The translations under genes and the position numbers were made by a program. Shown piece by piece: positions 1-3,806 of a stretch of DNA of 6,121 bases. Location: assembly GCA_947466555.1 (NCBI GenBank), contig CANIFK010000345.1:1-6121 (forward strand), read 5' to 3'. The notes under the pieces are model-generated. The model did not search any database. It was not told where the DNA came from and saw only the letters and a list, made by a program, of their open reading frames with translations. Within the stretch, counting starts at the first letter, position 1. Each line of letters starts with the position of its first letter. This DNA is from Acidobacteriota bacterium. Lineage in GTDB: Bacteria > Acidobacteriota > Terriglobia > Bryobacterales > Bryobacteraceae.

Positions 1-699
1 ACGCCCCACCGCGTCCCACAACTCGACACACGCCTCCGGCGCCGCGCTCAGAATCGCCGCCACCGCCCCGTCCGATCCCAGCGTGAACGACGGATACAAC
101 AGCGCGTCCACCGCCGACAAAATCCGCACCCGCTCCCGGATCCCCGCCTCTTCACTCAACAACAACAAATCCGCCAACGCCTTCATATCACTCGCGCTCT
201 GCTTCACCCCAATCACGCCGTCCACATCCCGCAAAATCCGCACCAGCAGTGGCGGCAGCAGATACGACCACGGAACCACGTTGTAGATGATCACCGGAAC
301 ACCGGTCCCATCCGCGATCGCCCCAAAATGCTTCACCATCGAATCATCGTCCGGCCGGAACACGTAGTGCACCGGCGTAACCTGCAGCGCCGCCACTCCC
401 AGGTCTGCCACCGCGCGGCCCCGTTCAATCGTCGCCTGCGTGCTATCGGCGATAATCCCGGCAATCACCGGAATCCGCCCCCCAACCTCCTCCACCGTCC
501 AGCCCACAATCCGCCGCGTCTCCTCCGTCGTCAGCGTGTGGCCCTCCCCGGTACTCCCGCAGACGGCTAACCCGTGCACCCGCGCCACCTCCACCATCCG
601 CCGTACCTCGGCCCGGTGCGCCGCTTCGTCAATCGATCCATCCGCCCGAAACGGCGTCACCAGCGGCGGGATGATCCCGCGAATCTGTTCGTTGCTCAT
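1..699 (-). CDS. DapA/NAL-family aldolase or dehydratase (C-terminus cut by window edge)
   Basis: This is a class I (Schiff-base) lyase of the dihydrodipicolinate synthase/N-acetylneuraminate lyase TIM-barrel family, presumably cytosolic. The 233 residues in the window run from ATG at 699 to the left edge with no stop; family members are about 290-310 residues, so roughly 60-70 are missing. The N-terminus RGIIPPLVTPF is typical. GSTGE at residues 48-52 is the pyruvate carboxylate-binding loop (GTTGE in DapA). The YN motif at 139-140 supplies the catalytic tyrosine, and Lys166 in GVIGVKQSA is the Schiff-base lysine. Where E. coli DapA has YNVPSRTG, with the arginine that holds aspartate semialdehyde, this protein has YNVVPWSYL, and the TPYYN segment is replaced by TPVHYVF. 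It is therefore unlikely to make lysine precursor; a 2-keto-3-deoxy sugar acid or other keto acid is more likely (inference). It is the second gene of an operon with the IclR regulator, overlapping it by 4 bases. Confidence 0.9.
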   Translation of the reverse strand, partial: MSNEQIRGIIPPLVTPFRADGSIDEAAHRAEVRRMVEVARVHGLAVCGSTGEGHTLTTEETRRIVGWTVEEVGGRIPVIAGIIADSTQATIERGRAVADLGVAALQVTPVHYVFRPDDDSMVKHFGAIADGTGVPVIIYNVVPWSYLLPPLLVRILRDVDGVIGVKQSASDMKALADLLLLSEEAGIRERVRILSAVDALLYPSFTLGSDGAVAAILSAAPEACVELWDAVGR

Positions 700-1505
700 T
701 GTTCCTCCAAATGGGACTGCGGCCGGATCGCCCGCGCCGCCGCCATCACGTCTTTTGCAAATCCATCCAATTCCAAATCGCCAATACGAACGCTCGGTCC
801 CGACAAGCTCACTGCCGCCACCGCGCCCCGCAGCGGATCCACAAACGGCGCCGCCACGCACCGCACCCCGGCCTCATTCTCTTCCAGGTCCATTGCGTAT
901 CCCCGCTCCCGTATCAAGCCCAGTTCCGCTCGCAACGCAGTCCACGTCGTTACCGTCCGGCCCGTGTACCGCGTCAGGCCCCGCTGCGCCACCAGCCCTT
1001 CCGCCTCCGCAATCGGCAGCGCACTCAGTATCGCCTTCCCCAAACTCGTCGAATGCAGCGCCCAACGGGTCCCGGCGTCCCCCCGCGTATGCAACTGATG
1101 CGTCGATTCCACCGCCGCCACAATCAACACCTGATCGTCGGACAGCATCCCAAGCTTCACCGTCTCCCGAGATCTCTCCGCCAGCCGCCGCAAAACCGGC
1201 CGCGCCTGTGCGAATACCTCCGAACTCCGCGCAAATACCAACCCCATCTCCATCGCCCGCGGGCCCAATCGGTATCCGCGTTCCTCCGGGTCCTGCCGGA
1301 TCAGATCAAACACCTGCAAGGATTGCAGCAGATTGTGCGCCGTGCTCTTCGGCATCCGGAACTCCCGCGCCAGTTCCGACACCGTCCAATGCGGCCGCGC
1401 CATTGAAAAGGCAGCCAACAACCGCAACGCCTTCTCCACCGAGGAAACAGCGTATTTTCGTTTGTTCAGCCCTACTGAACGCTCTGGCTTTCCTGTTTGA
1501 TTCAC
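696..1505 (-). CDS. IclR-family transcriptional regulator
   Basis: This is a DNA-binding regulator of the IclR family, usually a dimer or tetramer sensing a small carboxylic or sugar acid. Counting from GTG at 1505 (269 residues; the family is usually 240-280), the winged helix-turn-helix covers about 18-82. It opens with YAVSSVEKALRLL, and TVSELAREFRMPKSTAHNLL at 41-60 contains the recognition helix. The effector domain covers about 95-262. Its family hallmarks are LHSTSLGKAIL at 150-160 and GYAMDLEENEAGVRCVAAP followed by VDPLRGAVAAVSLSGP at about 202-237. The start is uncertain. A TTG at 1562 would give 288 residues but lies upstream of the likely promoter. The GTG at 1505 has no Shine-Dalgarno and would be nearly leaderless. 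A GTG at 1439 (247 residues) would trim the start of the first helix. The gene probably regulates itself and the downstream aldolase-like gene through the palindromes at 1464-1480 and 1553-1569. Confidence 0.92.
   Translation of the reverse strand: MNQTGKPERSVGLNKRKYAVSSVEKALRLLAAFSMARPHWTVSELAREFRMPKSTAHNLLQSLQVFDLIRQDPEERGYRLGPRAMEMGLVFARSSEVFAQARPVLRRLAERSRETVKLGMLSDDQVLIVAAVESTHQLHTRGDAGTRWALHSTSLGKAILSALPIAEAEGLVAQRGLTRYTGRTVTTWTALRAELGLIRERGYAMDLEENEAGVRCVAAPFVDPLRGAVAAVSLSGPSVRIGDLELDGFAKDVMAAARAIRPQSHLEEQ
704..708 (-). promoter_or_regulatory. Shine-Dalgarno of the DapA-family gene
   Basis: GGAGG on the minus strand lies 4 bases before the ATG at 699 and fixes the start. It sits inside the last codons of the upstream iclR gene (His-Leu-Glu-Glu-Gln-stop). 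The iclR TGA and the enzyme ATG share bases as ATGA. This arrangement suggests translational coupling, with ribosomes finishing the regulator reinitiating on the enzyme. Confidence 0.8.
1464..1480. promoter_or_regulatory. Perfect-arm palindromic operator candidate (site 1)
   Basis: The plus-strand sequence GTTCAGCCCTACTGAAC has perfect 6-base arms (GTTCAG/CTGAAC) around a 5-base spacer. It is centred about 40 bases downstream of the predicted transcription start, inside the poorly conserved N-terminal codons of iclR and before the DNA-binding domain begins. Bound protein here would block elongation or loop to site 2, 89 bases away centre to centre. Length and symmetry fit IclR-family operators; binding is inferred. 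Confidence 0.5.
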
Positions 1506-1517
1506 GTTTCGCAGGCA

Positions 1518-1546
1518 AGTATCTCCCCGCCGCGCTACCCTGTCAA
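1518..1546 (-). promoter_or_regulatory. Sigma70-type promoter of the iclR-aldolase operon
   Basis: On the minus strand a perfect -35 box TTGACA (1546-1541) is followed by a 17-base spacer and the -10-like hexamer GATACT (1523-1518; 4 of 6 match TATAAT). Transcription would be expected to start near 1509-1512, only about 5 bases before the GTG at 1505. A perfect -35 with ideal spacing in a short divergent region, pointing at the operon, is unlikely to be chance, but the start site is predicted, not seen. Confidence 0.6.
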
Positions 1547-1552
1547 CCCGTC

Positions 1553-1569
1553 GTTCAGCCAACCCGAAC
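1553..1569. promoter_or_regulatory. Upstream palindromic operator candidate (site 2)
   Basis: The plus-strand sequence GTTCAGCCAACCCGAAC is an imperfect palindrome with GTTC and GAAC ends separated by 9 bases. It matches the site at 1464-1480 in 13 of 17 positions, including the first eight bases. It lies 6 bases upstream of the -35 box, centred near -50 relative to the predicted transcription start, where an activator or auto-repressor could bind. The IclR protein encoded next door is the obvious candidate ligand (inference). Confidence 0.45.
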
Positions 1570-1626
1570 AGCCATCAAACCCAAAAATTCCTGTTCCGCC
1601 CCCGCCCCGTCCGTGTCCTACCCTTC

Positions 1627-3573
1627 ATGAGACCGTTTCTGTTCCTCCTCACGGCGATGATCGCCACCTCCCAAACACCCATCTTCATCCCCCCCGTTAC
1701 CTACTCGACCAACGGCAGTAGCGTCACCGGCCCCTCCACCTACTTCAACGTAGCAGCCGACTTCAACGGCGACGGCCGCCCCGATCTCGTCGCCCCCGAC
1801 AACCGCGTCTTCAACAACTCCAACGGCTTCACCGTCGTCTTCTCCACCCCCACCGGCTACTCCGCACCCACCTTCTTCGGCACCGGCGCCTACACCGCCA
1901 ACGTCGCCGCCGCCGACTTCAACAACGACGGCCGCGCCGACATCGTCGCCAGCGGCACCGCCACCACCGTCCTCCTCTCCAACGGCAACGGCACCTTCTC
2001 CGCGCCGCTCCCCGTCGCCATGCCCTTCAACTTCGCCTACACCGCCGGCGCCAACGTCACCGCCGCCGACCTCAACAAGGACGGCTTCCAGGACATCCTC
2101 GTCCCCGGCGTCACCGGCCTCGCCGTCGCCCTCGGCAACGGCAACGGCACCTTCCGCCCCGCCACCCTCTTCCCCACCTCTCTCCAGTCCGCCTGGGTAA
2201 CAACCGGCGACGTCAATAACGACGGCAACCTCGACGCCCTCGTCACCATCTCCTCCACCAGCCCCGCCAACGTCTTCCTCGGCAACGGCGACGGCACCTT
2301 CCAGCCCTACCTCCTCACCACTCCCCTCGCCTTCGGCGCCCAGCTCGTCGACCTCAACAACGACGGCAAACTCGACATCATCCACCAAACCGCCCAGCCC
2401 CGCCAGGACGGTTCCAACTTCGCCATCTCCATCGCCCTCGGCCTCGGCGACGGCAACTTCCAGGGCTACTCCAACTACGTCTTCGCCGTCCAATTCCGCG
2501 ACATCATCGTCGCTGACTTCAACAACGATGGCCGCCCCGAAGTCGCCAGCTTCCTCAACACCACCGGTAAACTGACGGTCTTCAACAACAACAACGGCGT
2601 CCTCGGCCCCGTGCTCTTTGAAGCCCCCGTCGCCAACGGTCCCTTCTCGCTCCTGGCCACCGATGTCGACGCCAACGGCTCCAAGGATCTCGTCATCTCC
2701 TCTTACTCCGAATTCAACGTCTTCCGCAATCCCCGCGGCAACCCGCCGTTGATCGCCCAGCTCACCCTGAACCCGCCCTCCATCATCGGCGGCGCCGCGG
2801 CCACCACCGCGACGATCTCCCTCGGCAACGCAGCCACCACGCCCGTCACCGTGTCCCTCAACAGCTCGGACCCGGTCGCCTTCTTCCCCGGCGGCAACAC
2901 CGTCACCATCCCCGCCGGCGTCGCCACCATGTCCTTCAACATCGCCACCTCCGCCGTCGCCGCGCCAACGTCAGCAAACATCTCCGCCACCCTCGCCGGT
3001 GTCGCCCAAACGGCCCGCTTCGACGTTGTCCCCGGCTTCGTCCTCAACGGCTTCACCGTCAACCCCGGTAGCCAGTACGGCGGCCTCGCCGCCACCGCCA
3101 CCGTCACGTTGAACAGCCCGGCCGCCTCGGCAACCACGGTCACCCTCACCAGCGGCAACCCGGCCATCGTCGCCGTCCCCGCCTTTGTCAACGTGCCCGC
3201 CGGCGCCACCTCCGCAAGCTTCCCCATCACGCTGGCACCCGTCGCCGCCAACACCGCCGTCAACCTCTCCGCCTCCCTCGACGGCATCACACAGGTAGCC
3301 ACCATCACCGTCCTCCGCGCGGCGGATTCGCTCACCATCACCAAGGCCCTCTACACCGCCAAGGTCTTCCAGATCAAGATCGAAGCCAACGGCACCAACC
3401 CCGCCGCCACCGTCACTGCCTATAACGCCAACACCGGTGCCCTCCTCGGCACCTTGTCCGGCAACAACGGCAAGTACACCGGCACCTTCACCGCCAACAT
3501 GGGCGCCGCCCCCCGCGTCACCCTCAAGAGCAGCCTCGGTGGCACCACCACCGCCGCCGCCGAAGTGAAGTAA
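1627..3573 (+). CDS. Secreted FG-GAP (VCBS-type) repeat protein with Ig-like C-terminal domains
   Basis: This 648-residue protein is probably exported and surface-attached or released. Residues 1 to about 16 (MRPFLFLLTAMIATSQ) look like a short Sec signal peptide. Residues about 38-365 hold seven FG-GAP repeats with calcium-loop motifs at 45-53 (DFNGDGRPD), 97-105, 148-156, 195-203, 242-250, 297-304 and 346-354, spaced 47-55 residues apart, so a seven-bladed propeller is likely. GNGxGTF-type turns sit between several blades. Two Ig-like repeats follow at about 377-468 and 471-563, sharing NPxSxxGG, VPAG/IPAG and alternating valine/threonine strands. The last 80 residues (about 566-648) form a separate beta module ending in VTLKSSLGGTTTAAAEVK. 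Such proteins usually mediate adhesion or protein-protein contact; no enzyme motif is visible. The ATG at 1627 is chosen because it gives the signal peptide, though no Shine-Dalgarno precedes it. Codons are overwhelmingly C-ending, unlike the flanking minus-strand genes. Confidence 0.9.
   Translation: MRPFLFLLTAMIATSQTPIFIPPVTYSTNGSSVTGPSTYFNVAADFNGDGRPDLVAPDNRVFNNSNGFTVVFSTPTGYSAPTFFGTGAYTANVAAADFNNDGRADIVASGTATTVLLSNGNGTFSAPLPVAMPFNFAYTAGANVTAADLNKDGFQDILVPGVTGLAVALGNGNGTFRPATLFPTSLQSAWVTTGDVNNDGNLDALVTISSTSPANVFLGNGDGTFQPYLLTTPLAFGAQLVDLNNDGKLDIIHQTAQPRQDGSNFAISIALGLGDGNFQGYSNYVFAVQFRDIIVADFNNDGRPEVASFLNTTGKLTVFNNNNGVLGPVLFEAPVANGPFSLLATDVDANGSKDLVISSYSEFNVFRNPRGNPPLIAQLTLNPPSIIGGAAATTATISLGNAATTPVTVSLNSSDPVAFFPGGNTVTIPAGVATMSFNIATSAVAAPTSANISATLAGVAQTARFDVVPGFVLNGFTVNPGSQYGGLAATATVTLNSPAASATTVTLTSGNPAIVAVPAFVNVPAGATSASFPITLAPVAANTAVNLSASLDGITQVATITVLRAADSLTITKALYTAKVFQIKIEANGTNPAATVTAYNANTGALLGTLSGNNGKYTGTFTANMGAAPRVTLKSSLGGTTTAAAEVK
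1738..2721 (+). repeat. Seven tandem FG-GAP repeats (calcium-loop propeller blades)
   Basis: Seven copies of a D-x-N/D-x-D/N-G-x-x-D/E loop recur at near-regular 47-55 residue spacing. Each has the form of a calcium-binding loop. The sixth ends in Glu rather than Asp, and the seventh (DVDANGSKD) has Asn at the fifth position. At the DNA level the copies remain similar: GACTTCAACAACGA is identical at 1915 and 2515, and runs of AACGGC recur. This makes the region prone to slippage or recombination. Confidence 0.8.
2752..3315 (+). repeat. Two tandem Ig-like domains
   Basis: Two domains of about 92 residues align along their length: LNPPSIIGGAAATTATISL against VNPGSQYGGLAATATVTL, then TVTIPAG against FVNVPAG, then SANISATLAGVAQTA against AVNLSASLDGITQVA. 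These are beta-sandwich spacer domains common in secreted proteins of Acidobacteriota, probably lifting the propeller away from its anchor (inference). Confidence 0.65.
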
Positions 3574-3584
3574 CCCAAACCAAC

Positions 3585-3616
3585 GGCGGACATCCGCAAC
3601 CCGGATGTCCCCCGCC
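3585..3616. terminator. Hairpin between convergent genes, probable bidirectional terminator
   Basis: GGACATCCG (3588-3596) pairs perfectly with CGGATGTCC (3602-3610) around the 5-base loop CAACC. The stem can be extended by GGC/GCC across a three-C bulge. It begins 12 bases after the stop of the FG-GAP gene, the usual place for a terminator. No T-run follows on the plus strand. On the minus strand the stem is followed by the T-rich GTTGGTTTGGG, so it may stop transcription arriving from the receptor gene at least as well. Confidence 0.55.
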
Positions 3617-3712
3617 ACAATAACTCATCGACTCCTCCAAACACCCACTCCCCCACTCACTCAAACACCACTCGCCCACTCCCCCAACCACCCACCCGCC
3701 CAACACCACCCC
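3617..3712. repeat. C/A-rich, nearly G-free low-complexity tract
   Basis: Only three G occur in 96 plus-strand bases. The unit CCCACTC appears at 3644-3650, 3652-3658 and 3675-3681, with extra ACTC and CACC fragments between. It looks like a decayed simple repeat rather than coding sequence. On the minus strand it reads as a G/T-rich 3' untranslated region of the receptor transcript. Confidence 0.6.
3681..3701 (-). other. Canonical G-quadruplex motif
   Basis: On the minus strand the order is GGG, C, GGG, T, GGG, TGGTT, GGGGG: four runs of at least three G with loops of 1, 1 and 5 bases. It would lie a little over 100 bases downstream of the receptor stop codon, in the 3' untranslated part of that transcript. 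Short loops favour a stable fold. Any role in mRNA stability or termination is inference. Confidence 0.5.
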
Positions 3713-3806
3713 GGGGACATGGCGGGCAGAACCCCAATAAATTTCGGCCCGCAACCCAACAGCAGGCGTGTCCCCCAAGACGCGAAACTACCCGACAAAG
3801 CGCCCC

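Larger units (their letters stand above)
1506..1626. other. Divergent intergenic region
   Basis: This gap of about 120 bases separates the minus-strand iclR operon from the plus-strand FG-GAP gene. It holds the minus-strand promoter and the upstream palindrome. I see no convincing -35/-10 pair for the plus-strand gene. The 35 bases before its ATG are C-rich with no Shine-Dalgarno, so that gene either has a weak or unusual initiation region or is started by another signal. Confidence 0.6.
3574..3806. other. Convergent intergenic region without genes
   Basis: The 233 bases between the two converging genes contain a strong hairpin at 3585-3616, a nearly G-free low-complexity tract at 3617-3712, and a minus-strand G-quadruplex motif at 3681-3701. 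A small AT-richer patch (AATAAATTT) lies at about 3735-3743. Short open frames here lack start signals and recognisable proteins and are not called. Confidence 0.7.

Noticed and set aside
440..1630. 396-residue plus-strand open frame, proline/serine-rich
   Set aside because: It is antisense to the aldolase and iclR genes, has no recognisable domain, and is explained by the C-rich plus strand.
1618..2493. 291-residue minus-strand frame of Gly, Glu, Val and Asp
   Set aside because: Low-complexity antisense shadow of the FG-GAP repeats, produced by their GCC/GAC/ACC codons.
2971..3618. Minus-strand frames opposite the Ig-like region
   Set aside because: Glycine-rich shadow sequence without start signals; the plus-strand protein has clear domains over the same bases.
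3709..3716. CCCCGGGG palindrome
   Set aside because: Short and expected by chance in GC-rich DNA; no loop possible and no partner site.
3722..3752. Inverted repeat GCGGGC/GCCCGC as a terminator of the receptor gene
   Set aside because: Only 6 pairs around a 19-base loop and no T-run after it; too weak to call.
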